Of a DNA stretch of 64,000 bases, positions 42,552 to 52,898 are shown piece by piece. The notes beneath the pieces are model-generated. The model had not been told where the DNA came from. It worked only from the letters and a program-made list of their open reading frames with translations, and made no database searches. Where the stretch lies: the NCBI GenBank assembly GCA_014058105.1, contig JACGCM010002659.1, positions 1,364,001-1,428,000 of the forward strand. The letters run 5' to 3'. The stretch is from Kingdonia uniflora (Eukaryota > Streptophyta > Magnoliopsida > Ranunculales > Circaeasteraceae). The translations under genes were made by a program, and so were the position numbers. Every line of letters begins with the position of its first letter. Position 1 is the first letter of the stretch.

Positions 42552-44877
42552 CTAAACAGGGGCCGCGGTCCCGTCCTCCTCCGCTACTAGCTTCTCCTCC
42601 TCAAAAGTAATATCCATTTGGCCCCCTATAGGAAGAGAGCCTTGATAGCCGGAATAGCCAAGATGACGCAACTCAGGCACGTCCTTGGTCTGCCGTAACA
42701 CTAGCAACGGCGGTGCCAACGTATCCACCCACCACTTCGTTGATAAATGAAACTCCTCTTCCAGACGAGTATGGCACAGTTCCAAGTCGGCGACGCACTG
42801 CTGCAAACCATCCGTTTCCTTCTTCGCCCCTGCCAACTCCGCTCGTAAGCCATGCTCGCTCGCTTCCTTCTCCAGCGACAAAGTCCTTAAAGCGTTTGTG
42901 GGTTACGTCCAGGTCCCTGTCGGCGGCAAGCTTCGCTTTAGTCAGTACTCTCAGTTGTTCCTCGAATCCAGCGGTCCTGCTCGTAACATGCTCTGCCAAT
43001 TCATGATGCAGCGCCTCCGTTACAAGCTCCTTCTGCGAGGCCCTCATTTCTTCCAGTCTCAATTTCAACTCCGCGTTGCGATTGGCAAGGGTATAGGTTC
43101 GGAGAAACGAGGCCTCGAGCGTAAGGGTACCCTGCAGAAAGTGAACATTGTTATTATTCATAACCCTGAAGGAAATAGATATTTAACCACAAAGGCGGTA
43201 ACGTACCTGGATAGCCACTACGACCGCAGTACGACGAGCACGGGGATCGTCCAGAGCCTGGGCAAGACGCTTCTTTTCCTTGTCCATGTAAGGAGTACTC
43301 TGCACCTCCCCTTCGGGCAAGCTGCCACCAAATAGTTTTCCGCTCCCAACTTAGCGTGTCCCCTCCTCGACATAAGATTGAGACAACGGCTCCCTCTCTT
43401 TTCCTCGCAGCTACCCGGACTCTTCGTCAAAAAGACCGACAGTAACTGACCTCTGCTGCTTGGTAAGTGGAACATCTTCTGTGTGACCACTGACCCCTCG
43501 TAACCCAGGACTCTGTCCAGCGACAAGAGGCACACCAGCATTTAAGCCAGACAAATCCTTCCCCCTCGTAGTTAAGAACCTCAGTTTCATCCCAACGCTT
43601 TCCACGGATTTGTAACTGTGAACACTTTCCACAGAATAAGTATCGCTTACGGGACGGATACGAGGCTTGCTATACTTGATCGGTGACCAGTATCTATCTG
43701 AGTCAAACTTCCCGTCGAGAATATTGGTAAGTATTTGATTCTCTTTATTTTTACGACCGAGCGCACGTAAGCGCGAAGACTTATAAGTTACCCTCCCTAG
43801 CGTCACACCTGTGAAATAAAAAGCAATCATTAGTCACCGAATAACTGATGCTAGCATACAATTACAACGACTCTTACGAAGAAACGTATATTTAGTATTA
43901 AACACGTTATAGTGTAAGCGACGATTAGGGCCGTCGTCGTAATCAAATGCCCCAGTTACCAGAATTGGATGACGACACCAGTAATTCCCACTCGTCAGCA
44001 ACTTAAAATTTTTTGGCTCGCCGGATTTACGAGCTATGTAATACCAGTTCATCCACTCTGGCGCACAAGGACCCATAACTCTTTGACACCTTGGACCTGC
44101 ATCATTCTCATTGATAACGACCTTCTTGGCCTTCACGGCAGTCCGAGTTTGCCGTCCCTCATGCCCCGCCCGCGCTCGGGACCGAGTGACACGGGGAGAC
44201 GCCGGCCCTTCCGAAGCCTCGTCCCCATCCCGCTCTACCCCCGAGCCGTCTGGAACAGTGTCCCATTGCTGTGGACAACGCCCCGTCTTGTAGGCCACCA
44301 TTATGTCACCACAACCCACGTTCCACTGGGGAGGCACCGATTAATTAATAAGTCGACACCCCGTCATCACCCGGTAAAAATTTTCATTCATTTGCCAGGG
44401 GGCACGCCCAAATGAATTTAAACATTTTTTCGTTAAGTCATCGAAGGGAATTCTTAGCCCTGCATCAAATTGCCCGAAGTACACAATGAATTGATTGGAC
44501 GCTAATGTTTGACAATCTGGCCATATCAACTTTCGGCAGCTACGAGCTTTCTCCCGCTCATTGACTACGTCCAGATACTTTATCGCTATCCCTAGACTCT
44601 CGTAATCTGCCAATGTTGCGGGCAACCTCCATTCGTTTGGATAAGGCCAAAACAACTCAGACACTCCTTCCTCACGACTACTAATAATGTCTTCATGGGC
44701 CGTATCCCCAAGCACTCTCCCTAGCACCATGAAATCTGCCTGCGACTCTACCCTGAAGTCACGAGGCATGGAGGTCCCTACCTTATGGTCGTGACCGCCC
44801 ACAAACCCTATGGGCACAACACCCGATGTCCCCGCCATTGAACCTTCCGTCGTTGACCCACCATCAGATACGACCAT
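42552..44877 (-). pseudogene. T1 antisense accessory gene (three exons)
   Basis: A minus-strand gene between pol and the 3' LTR. Exon 1 (44,877 or further up, to 43,878) encodes ELFWPYPNEWRLPATLADYE and AGLRIPFDDLTKKCLNSFGR, resembling the plant domain once labelled putative gypsy-type transposon (PF04195). Intron 1 is 43,877-43,809 (69 bp, GTAAGA...TTTCACAG). Exon 2 is 43,808-43,207 (acid/basic linker, MDKEKKRLAQALDDPRARR). Intron 2 is 43,206-43,132 (75 bp, GTACGT...TCTGCAG). Exon 3 (43,131-42,552) is a coiled coil (NRNAELKLRLEEMRASQKEL). Both splices keep the frame. Stops at 44,341, 43,411 and 43,351 and one frameshift near 42,895 break it. Its frame stays open upstream to the 3' LTR, so the LTR may have served as antisense promoter. 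Domain naming is by eye. Confidence 0.65.
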
Positions 44878-44948
44878 ATTTTTTGCCGTCTTTTCTCTAT
44901 GCCTCGCCTCGCATCCTGAACGACTAATTCCACATGCGACCAAACCTA

Positions 44949-44996
44949 CCTCAGATCTCCCTCCTGGCGAGCCAGATCTGAGGGAGGGGGGGGAAT
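44949..44996 (+). other. T1 polypurine tract with adjacent hairpin
   Basis: CCTCAGATCT (44,949-44,958) pairs with AGATCTGAGG (44,974-44,983) around a 15-base loop. The purine tract GAGGGAGGGGGGGGGAA overlaps its right arm and abuts the LTR. The tract primes plus-strand DNA synthesis. Confidence 0.75.
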
Positions 44997-45526
44997 TGTA
45001 GGAGCACGCTTCTGCTACTGACTAAGTCGCGGTAGTATTGCGAGCAATCCCTTCAACGACCGAAGGTCGCACAACTAGAGTAGGGAAACTTCAGGTCAGT
45101 CAATGAGCAAAGTCCTCAGTAGCCTTTTACGAGTAAGGATACTCTGACGAAACTTCTCTCGAGTGTCCCGATAGAACGAACAACTATTAGCGAGTACAAA
45201 ACACACACGAGGAGCACCCAACCCCACGACTATGAAGGGGTAATCTAGGAATTTACCTGAGCACGTGAGAGAGGATGTTCATAGGTCAAACTCTCCTTAT
45301 AAATAGAAAGGAGGGTAAACAAAGAGGAAGTCTCTTCTTCTGGAACTTCTCCCTGAGCATCTTCTTCCTTTTTCCTTTATAAGAGAAACTACTATTCCTC
45401 AGCGATCAGAGAGAGAGTGAGCGAGAGGGACACGGAGACAGTTGATTGGTGCCCTTCTCTGGCTCAGTATCAAGCCCAACACGTCCGACGATTATTGTTG
45501 TCCCCTAATAAAATAAGGAGACTACA
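44997..45526 (+). repeat. T1 3' LTR
   Basis: TGTAGGAGCACG to GGAGACTACA, 530 bp, pairing with 33,456-33,974. Confidence 0.95.
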
Positions 45527-45531
45527 ACTCC
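45527..45531. repeat. T1 target-site duplication, right
   Basis: ACTCC, matching 33,451-33,455. Confidence 0.95.
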
Positions 45532-46320
45532 ATCCGTTGTAACCTTGAGATAGTGTACCTAGTTAGAATATTCACGAATTCCCGTATCGCCTATCCTTGG
45601 TCGGGTATATGCAATACATCATGAGATAAGATAATTTTTGATTGGGAACTACCCATAAACCAACTTATTCAACCATGGTCCGGTTGATAAGCCTGAATTA
45701 TGTTCTCTTCTCCATGTTCCTAACCTATCTTGTTATGGTCAAATAAGATGGTTACTTAGATTCCTTATTCCTCCTAATCCTAGTTATGGCCAAGCATAGG
45801 ACGAAGGAATATGAATATGCATTTTGCGGGGATAAAGGGAATGCAATTACTCTAACTAAACTACACAATCTGCACTAAGACTACATTGCATGGAGCTTCC
45901 TCTAGCTTTGGCTAAGAGGTTTAACTACTTAACCCTTTGATCATTGCCATTATACTATCACTACAATAAAAGTAAAAGACAAGAAAAAGATAAGAGTAAG
46001 AACTTTCGTGCTTATTGATCCTTGATATTTACACTCTCCAAGATCATCTCTCATGGGTGGGATTCCCCTCCTATGTTTAGAGTTTAGGAAGGGTTACTAA
46101 ATATCACCATTAATATAAAATCCCCTAAATAATGACCAAAATCATGCATATATATTACAACTCATGAGAATAATATCTATATTTAATTATCATCAATGGG
46201 CTTCCATGCATGGGCCTTTGGTTGACAACTTCAAATGAGAATCATTGTTGGAGTGCATCACTCTTGTTCTTCGTTAAAAACCAGAAAAATGTACGACTTG
46301 TTTATCATGTGACCGATTTC
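45532..46320 (-). repeat. L3 5' LTR, second segment (truncated)
   Basis: Continues the L LTR after T1 and breaks off after GTGACCGATTTCTA, about 105 bp short of the normal LTR edge. Confidence 0.85.
45675..45878 (+). pseudogene. Antisense LTR ORF, L3 5' LTR copy with one stop
   Basis: Same frame as the other four copies, with a TAA after MVK where the others have Gln (CAA to TAA). Length and end are unchanged. Confidence 0.3.
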
Positions 46321-46714
46321 TAGGAAATATCTTCTTTGCAATTCCAATTTTTGCATTAACAAGAAAATTGTAGATACATATTGCTCATTTTTTTATAAGA
46401 CCCAGCATAAAGGACCTAGTGGTTGCCATTTAGATTTCACGGAAGGAGTATTAATTTTGATTTTAACACTTTAAATTCTCGATCAAAGTAATGCAAAATT
46501 TTAGAATCCCATCCCATACACTTGATTTGAATTTATTTTGATTTTTCCTTAAATACCTTAGCTTCTGGAGAAGACATAATTCTCATCCATACATTGAAGC
46601 CCTGCCTATAATTAGATTTACAAACACATCTGATACCACAATCCTTTCATCTACTGGGCGGGAGCGATATTGTGAATCATAAAATTGATTCAAGGCTTTA
46701 ATGTATATATTAAT
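46321..46714. other. Unassigned sequence between L3 and T2
   Basis: AT-rich, no gene recognised. Before T2 inserted it ran directly into the L4 5' LTR (now at 60,174), as the TTAAT duplication shows. Confidence 0.4.
46710..46714. repeat. T2 target-site duplication, left
   Basis: TTAAT, repeated at 60,174-60,178. Confidence 0.95.
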
Positions 46715-47390
46715 TGTAAGGGCTTATTTCTAATCCTCCTACTAAGCCTGATATTTGAGCTCACATAGTTTGTATAAACATACTGGTAACCAACCAAGGA
46801 CTGAGAGCAAGCAGATTACAATATAGACAACCTCACCTACAGTTCGAGGATATTAAAGCATCTAGTAACATCGCACTGCAGAAGGCACTCAGATATCCAT
46901 CAACAGATCGTATATATACGACCATCGTTAGAAATTATATCTTCATCAACTGTTTGAAGTTACAGCTAAGGTCATCAATAGATCCGTTATAGATCAACGA
47001 GTATCAAGACGTTACAAAAGACCTCATAAAGACTCATCAAATATGGACGACCAAAACGTACGTCATCAATGTAATCAACGGTCATATTATAAGGCCTATA
47101 AAAAGAGACCCGGAGATCAGGATCCAAGAGGGCTATTATCATCAACAGAACTCTTAGAGAAAGTGATCCCTGCCAAAACTCAGATATCCAATCTCTTTCT
47201 ATTTGTAATAGCTAGTATTTATATAAAAACCATTCTTTAAGAAATCTTCAGGAGAAGTCGTGGTTTTTAACCCATTCAAGGGTTTTCCATGCTAAAACTT
47301 GTGTTAATTGCTTATAGTTCCTAGTTAATATTCCATATTCCAAGGGTGTAAGGCACTATCTTCGTCCAATATTAAATGAGGCTATTACAT
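46715..47390 (+). repeat. T2 5' LTR
   Basis: 676 bp; TATA box TATAAAAAG at 47,097-47,105. Followed by the primer-binding site. Confidence 0.95.
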
Positions 47391-47392
47391 TT

Positions 47393-47410
47393 GGCGCCGT
47401 CTGTAGGAAT
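47393..47410 (+). other. T2 primer-binding site
   Basis: TGGCGCCGTCTGTAGGAA, two bases after the LTR; this type of site is common in Tat elements. I do not name the tRNA with certainty. Confidence 0.75.
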
Positions 47411-47466
47411 GAAGCATACACTCAGTGTTCTCCGATCCAATTTTTTCGTATTCATTTTTTTTAAGG

Positions 47467-48690
47467 ATGGCAAATCAATAAAAATCATACGTCCTGCCGG
47501 ACGCTGCTGAAGGAGTGACGGATTTGCGAACAACTGTGCAAGCAGAAGCCAAATGACGAATAGAACTAGAGAAACAGCTTGCCAGCATACAGGACATAAT
47601 CAAAGCACTTTAAAATCAAATAACAGCAAATCCAAGACAGCAGAACTCTCTGCCTACAACCTCGAGGATATCAGTCCATGATCGCCTGGGACATCGAGGC
47701 CGAAATCTAGCACTTCCCCAAATTCAGCAAGAACTAGTCCCACCTCCAGGTTACGTCAATCCATAATTACTCACCAGAGCAATAATCGATCTACAACAAT
47801 AAGAGGAACAAAACAGAGAAAAACCTTGAATTTCGGTCTATGATCGCATGGGCAAAGTAACAGGAGAGCACAATCCACCAGGAGGACGAGCAACAAGACG
47901 AGCTATCACGTCTCAACAACATCTTACTCTGGAATCGGTGGACAAACTTATCCAGGAGCTGTTAGACGCTCAAATACTCAATGGAAGAAACAGCTATACT
48001 AAATTACAGAAGTGCCCACTCGCACAAGAGTTGCTAGAAGAGGAAGTACCCACCAGTTTTTATACTCTGAAGATTCAGAAATACAAGGGAGGAGATCCTG
48101 TGGAGTACGTCGAAGAATTTCAAGATTCTTTAGGGCTACATTCGTCATCTAATTACATCCTCTACCGTCTCTTCCTGTCCGGTTTAAAGGGCGAACCTCA
48201 ATGATGGTTTTACACGCTTAGCGAAGGGTCTATCTTCACTTTCGAACAACTTCACGAACTGTTTGTCAAAAACTATTCGTACAATAAAGACAAGGAGGAG
48301 AGTTTTTACTCTTTGTTCAGCCTCAAGCAGGCACCAGAGGAAAAATTTGAGACGTTTACCAGGAAATTTTTTGGACTAGCTCGAAAAATTGATAACCTCG
48401 ACATGAAGATCATAATCTCTGCTTTTACCAATGCACTGCTCTTAGATGGATGAGTCAAGGAGTACCTGGTTCTCAAATAGCCACTGACGTTGGAGGATGT
48501 GATTGAGAAGGTCAACAACTTTATCGACCTCGAGCGACTGACAACTGAGAAGCCAAGACCTCAGCGCATCACCCTACCAAACAAAGGCCATCCCGAAGAA
48601 CGAGCTCATAACAACAATAAAGACTATGGGGGTGATAAGAAGCAATTCAAGTCCAATGACAATCAAGACGTCAAGGACGAAGGAAGCTAA
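47467..48690 (+). pseudogene. T2 gag
   Basis: An early ATG at 47,467 is followed quickly by a stop. The main frame (47,848-48,690) reads LPTSFYTLKIQKYKGG-like PTSFYTLKIQKYKGGDPVEY, LFLSGLKGEPQ, then FEQLHELFVKNYSYNKDKEE, LFSLKQAPEEKFETFTRKFF and LEDVIEKVNNFIDLERL, the gag capsid order. Stops occur at 48,202, near 48,452 and near 48,478 in this one frame. A zinc-knuckle segment should follow near 48,690-48,880 but is not readable. Position directly behind the leader is normal. Confidence 0.8.
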
Positions 48691-48890
48691 TTCCGTGCAT
48701 ACCACAATTAACAAATACTCTTACGAACTTATACCCGCTGATACAAAAGGATGAATTCTTCAAAAATGCCAATACTCTTCCACCCATACCAGGAAAACCA
48801 TACTGCATTCACCACCAGATTCAACTTCATGACACAGAGCGGTGCTTTACACTGATATTTCTTCTCCAGAGTATATTTACACAGGGTTGA

Positions 48891-49617
48891 ATGCTTGAGT
48901 ATATTGTTGACATCGAAAGTTATAAGGATGGCAGCTACAAGACTGACGCCAAGATCGTCCAAGTTGATGAAACAAATGAAGAAAAACACTTATACTTCAT
49001 CGAGACTCGGACAATCAACAACTCCAACGAATCCAACCGTAGGTGCGTCGGACAGTGCCATGATCTGACAATGATAGATAAAGAAGCGCGCTTGTTGCCA
49101 GAATCCAGTAATCGACGAGCTGGGATTTCTTTCGAAGACTGTGACGTTCGTCACGTCAACTTTCCGTACAATGATGCACTTGTGATCATGTTAAAAAATA
49201 AAGAACATAGTCCAACATATGATGATGGTAGATACCGGCAGCAGCATCAAACTAATTTTCTAGAGCACAATTGATTAAATGGGCTTAGCTGACAAGGTCG
49301 AACCAAGCGACATCAATGTCTCTGGATTCAACAGCTCTATGGAAGAACGTATGGGGAAAATCATAATTCCCATCACAGCCGAACTAGTCACATTTGACAT
49401 AGTCTTTTACGTCATCAAGGCCAAATCCTGTTACTTGGGCATCATGGGGCGACCATGGTTGCATAACATAAAAGTTATTCCCTCTACATATCATCAGGCG
49501 TTACAATTTGACTGGAAAGAAGGGATCTACGAAATCAAAGGAAGCCAAAAATTGGCTCGAGCTTGCGATAACACTATTTCCATTGAAGCTAAGCCAGCTG
49601 CAACAACTCTTGCATAG
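48891..49617 (+). pseudogene. T2 aspartic protease region
   Basis: GISFEDCDVRHVNFPYNDAL in one frame, then after a frameshift MMMVDTGSSIKLIF at about 49,219-49,260 with a complete Asp-Thr-Gly-Ser active site. The second half (49,279-49,617) has SDINVSGFNSSMEE and CYLGIMGRPWLHNIKVIPS. It would process the polyprotein. One stop and one frameshift separate the halves. Confidence 0.8.
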
Positions 49618-49650
49618 CAATTACAGCAGTCAATTCCAGCAGAACCTCAG

Positions 49651-50472
49651 TTGCCAAACGTCGAACCAACGGAGTACGTCGAGATCAGTGGCATGCAAAG
49701 AGGAGCTCACATTGGAACTCTCTTGAGCACGGAGGAACGCTCAAATCTCATACAATTCCTCACAAATAACAGTGACGTATTTGCATGGACGCTTCACGAA
49801 ATGCCAGGGATCGATCCCGCTATAGCATGGCACAAGCTAGAGTTGAAAGATAAAGCAGAACCGGTCAAACAAAAGCAACGAACTCTAGTACCAAAACTAC
49901 GAGACAAAGTGAATATAGAGATCGTAAAATTGATCAAGGTCGGCTTTATTCGCAAAGCTATTTACCCGGATTGGATCTCGAACATTGTCGTAGTCCCAAA
50001 GATGAATGGCAATATCGGAGTCTGTGTTGATTTCATGGATCTCAACCGACACACCCCAAAAGATAGCTTTCCACTTCCTATCATCAATCATCTACTCGAT
50101 TCTACGGCAGGGTACGAAGTCCACTCAATAATGAACTCTGCATCTGGATATAATCAGATACCACATCTTTCTGAAGATCAAGACAAGACTGCGATCATCA
50201 CTGAACAAGGTCTATATTGCTATAAAATCATGCCTTTCGGTCTGAAAAATGCCAACTCTACCTATCAAAGATTCATGGCACAGATTTTCAAAGACCATCT
50301 CGGTAAAGCAATGGAGGTCTACATTGACGATATGCTCTACAAAAGTCTCAAGAGAGAAGACCATCTTACAGATTTGCGAGCAACTTTCGAGATTTTGCGA
50401 TCTTATAAGATGCGCTTAAATCTCGATAAGTGCCAATTCGGCGTTCAATCCAGAAAATTTTGGGCCATCTAA
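49651..50472 (+). pseudogene. T2 reverse transcriptase
   Basis: 273 codons open: DVFAWTLHEMPGIDP, GFIRKAIYPDWISNIVVVPK, VCVDFMDLNRHTPKDSFPLP, SIMNSASGYNQI, MPFGLKNANSTYQRFM, EVYIDDMLYKSL, MRLNLDKCQFGV. The first catalytic Asp in the family's FxDxxSGYNQ is replaced by Asn (MNSASG), while YIDD is intact. The frame breaks at KFWAI, where a one-base change disrupts GKFLGH; the RNase H frame picks up with LGHLTRKRGIDADP. Confidence 0.9.
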
Positions 50473-51227
50473 CAAGAAAAAGAGGGATTGATGCCGATCC
50501 GTCAAACATACAAGCTCTCTTAGCTATGCCTTCACCAAAGACAAAGAAGAACGTTCAGAAGATAGCCGGGAAGATTACAGCACTAAAAAAATTTGTATCC
50601 AAGTCTTCAGACAGATGTCAACCTTTATTCGATTTGTTAAAACGAGGTACATCGCGAGAAAAATCAAAGAAAGATCCTGAGATCGAATGGACCGACCAAT
50701 GCGAAGCGGCTTTCCTTGAACTTAAATGTTATATAGGCAAACTACCAGTTATGAGCTCGCCTGTAGATGGAGAAGAACTCGCAGTATACCTAGCTGTCAT
50801 GGATACATCTCTCAGCTCCGTTCTTCTTCGACTCGAAGAAAGGACTGAGAAACCAGTCTATTTTATCACCAAAACTCTGAGTCCCACTGAAACGAGATAC
50901 ACCAAAATCGACAAGCTTCTTCTCGCTCTTGTTTATACATCCCAAAAATTAAAACAGTACTTCCAAGCTCATACTATTCGTGTTTTGACGAACTATCCAC
51001 TCCATGAAATCTTATCCAAGCGCAAAAAATCTCGACGTATCCAACAATGGTCAGTAACCCTCGGGGAGCACGATATAGATTTTGAACAACCTCATTCCGA
51101 AAAAGGTCAAGCCGTAGCAGATTTTCTAGCAGAATTTCCAGTAGAGGATCCTGATTGGGAAGAAGATTTTTTGGTCAAAAAGATGAATCGCTCACGGACC
51201 AGTCAGAAGATAAATCAGATTGGGTAA
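50464..51227 (+). pseudogene. T2 RNase H (conventional)
   Basis: The open frame covers the connection (IAGKITALKKFVSKSSDRC) and RNase H: AVYLAVMDTSLSSVLLRLEE, PVYFITKTLSPTETRYTKID, LLLALVYTSQKLKQYFQAH, VLTNYPLHEILSKRKKSRR, QWSVTLGEHDIDFEQPHSEK and KGQAVADFLAEF. The third catalytic Asp (family TDxPL) is Asn here. A frameshift after about 51,165 leads into the second RNase H. Confidence 0.85.
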
Positions 51228-51541
51228 CAAAGAAAGGTTGGCAACTTTTGACCGACGGCTCTGTCGGACCAGCCGAATCAGGAATTGGGATTGTCCTTAT
51301 TACTCCTTCCAATGATTGGCCTGAAAAATCCGTTCGCCTCAATTTTGAAGTATCCAATAATGAGGCAAAATATGAGACATTAATTCATGGCTTGGACATG
51401 GCACTCACACTGGGTATAGCAGAGCTCTCTGTCTACACAAATTTGTTACTAATCATCAGCCATTACGCAGGCGTATATCAAACCAATGGGGGAATGGTCG
51501 ACTATGCTGCTGCAGTGGCCGAACGAATGAGCAAATTTTAG
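51155..51541 (+). pseudogene. T2 archaeal-type RNase H (second RNase H)
   Basis: GWQLLTDGSVGPAESGIGIV, SNNEAKYETLIHGLDMAL and VYTNLLLIISHYAGVYQTN. The last catalytic Asp (family SDSQL) is lost (TNLLL). Same position as in T1, supporting Tat membership. Ends at a TAG at 51,539. Confidence 0.85.
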
Positions 51542-51550
51542 AAAATTTCT

Positions 51551-52677
51551 TTGGAGTATTTCCCAAGGGGCAAAAATAGACATGCAGATACACTCGCTTA
51601 CCTTGCTGGTGTCCTTGGATCAGAAGCTCGCTACTTAAAAATCGACATCATTTTTAACCCCAGTATTAACGCCATCGTGTCCAACACCATTAATATTGGG
51701 GCAGCGAGAAGGTCGAAGATGATTAGAGATAGCTTTTCATTACATACATCGGACCTGAAAATAAATTTGACGGTCCGCTTCCTGAGGATCCTATAGAGCG
51801 GCAGAGATTAATTGGCAATGCTCGAAGATGCATTGTTCAGGACAATCTCCTATGCAAAATTTCAGCCACTGGTCCATACCTCCTTTGTCTATCTGATAAA
51901 GAAGCACAACAATTCTAGCACGATCTATATGAAGGCACGTGCGGATCACATGCAGCAGGACGATCTCTTGCAAACAGAGCTTTAACTCAAGGAATGTTTT
52001 GGCCTAAGATGAAAGTACAGGCAATCGAATATGCTCGTAAGTATGATGCTTGTCAGCGGCATGGACCTAAAATATGAGCTCCAGTACTTGAACTATGCTC
52101 GATCCAAGTCACTTGGCCATTCAGACGTTGGGCTCTCGATCTCGTAGGAGAGTTTCCTAGAGCACCAGGAAAACGAAAACAATTGTTGGTCGCTACGGAT
52201 AACTTCACTAAATGGGTAGAAGCAGTGTCACTGTACCGAACCCGGGAAGACGAAGTCATCAGATTTATCTGGGAGAAGATTATTATCCGATTCGGCAGAC
52301 CACACCTCATCAGAATTGATAATAGACCACAGTTCGTTGGCTCAAAAATCGTCGCATTCCTCAATGAGAACAACATCATTCATTCCCCATCCAATCCTTA
52401 TTATCCACAGGGAAACGTACAAGCTGAGATTACTAATCAAACTATTATGGATGGCATCAAGAAGCGTTTAGACAACAAAAAGGGGAACAGGGTGAACGAG
52501 TTACCACATACACTTTGGGCCTATCGAACAACTTCTAGAATAGCAACAGGCTGTACTCCATTTTTATTGGCCTACGGGACTGAAGCTATCATTCCCACTC
52601 AATATCATCATCCAATACGTGATCACGAGATTGAGTCAATCAATTCGACCTGGTCGAGACGCTATACGACTATTTAA
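51551..52677 (+). pseudogene. T2 integrase
   Basis: Starts after the RNase H link (EYFPRGKNRHADTLAYLAG). The zinc part has YEGTCGSHAAGRSLANRA and YDACQRHG, with the first Cys of CxxC changed to Tyr. Core: VATDNFTKWVEAVSLY (Asp), RIDNRPQFVG (Asp; Gly changed to Arg), QGNVQAEITNQTI (Glu; Gly changed to Val). The frame 52,183-52,677 is open and stops after WSRRYTTI; the GPY-type C-terminus seen in T1 is missing. Confidence 0.85.
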
Positions 52678-52898
52678 CATTCAATGCATCTCTTTACAGT
52701 TGCTTATTGACTTGTTCAATTCGACCTAAACAAAAGAGAATGCAACATTGCTCCAGTCATATATCCTTACATGGTCGTTTATTTGTTCACCCAATTCAAA
52801 AATTAATAGAGAGAACAAAAACGAAAACATTTTTTTACTCAATGTTTAACATTTTTCCTACAGCAAAACATATTTACACTTTTTCTAATTACAGTTAA
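52678..52898. other. T2 spacer between integrase and antisense gene
   Basis: AT-rich, no gene; a convergent 3' region for the two opposing transcripts. Confidence 0.4.

Larger units (their letters stand above)
33456..45526 (+). mobile_element. T1: full-length Tat-lineage Ty3 retrotransposon
   Basis: 12,071 bp on the plus strand with LTRs of 519 and 530 bp (TGTA...TATA/TACA), a 5-bp target duplication, gag, protease, reverse transcriptase, RNase H, a second archaeal-type RNase H, integrase, a 1.4-kb tandem-repeat block and a large antisense gene before the 3' LTR. The second RNase H and the antisense gene are marks of the Tat lineage. Stops and frameshifts in every module make it inactive. 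The two LTRs differ at several positions, mostly transitions, so insertion is not recent. Confidence 0.95.
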
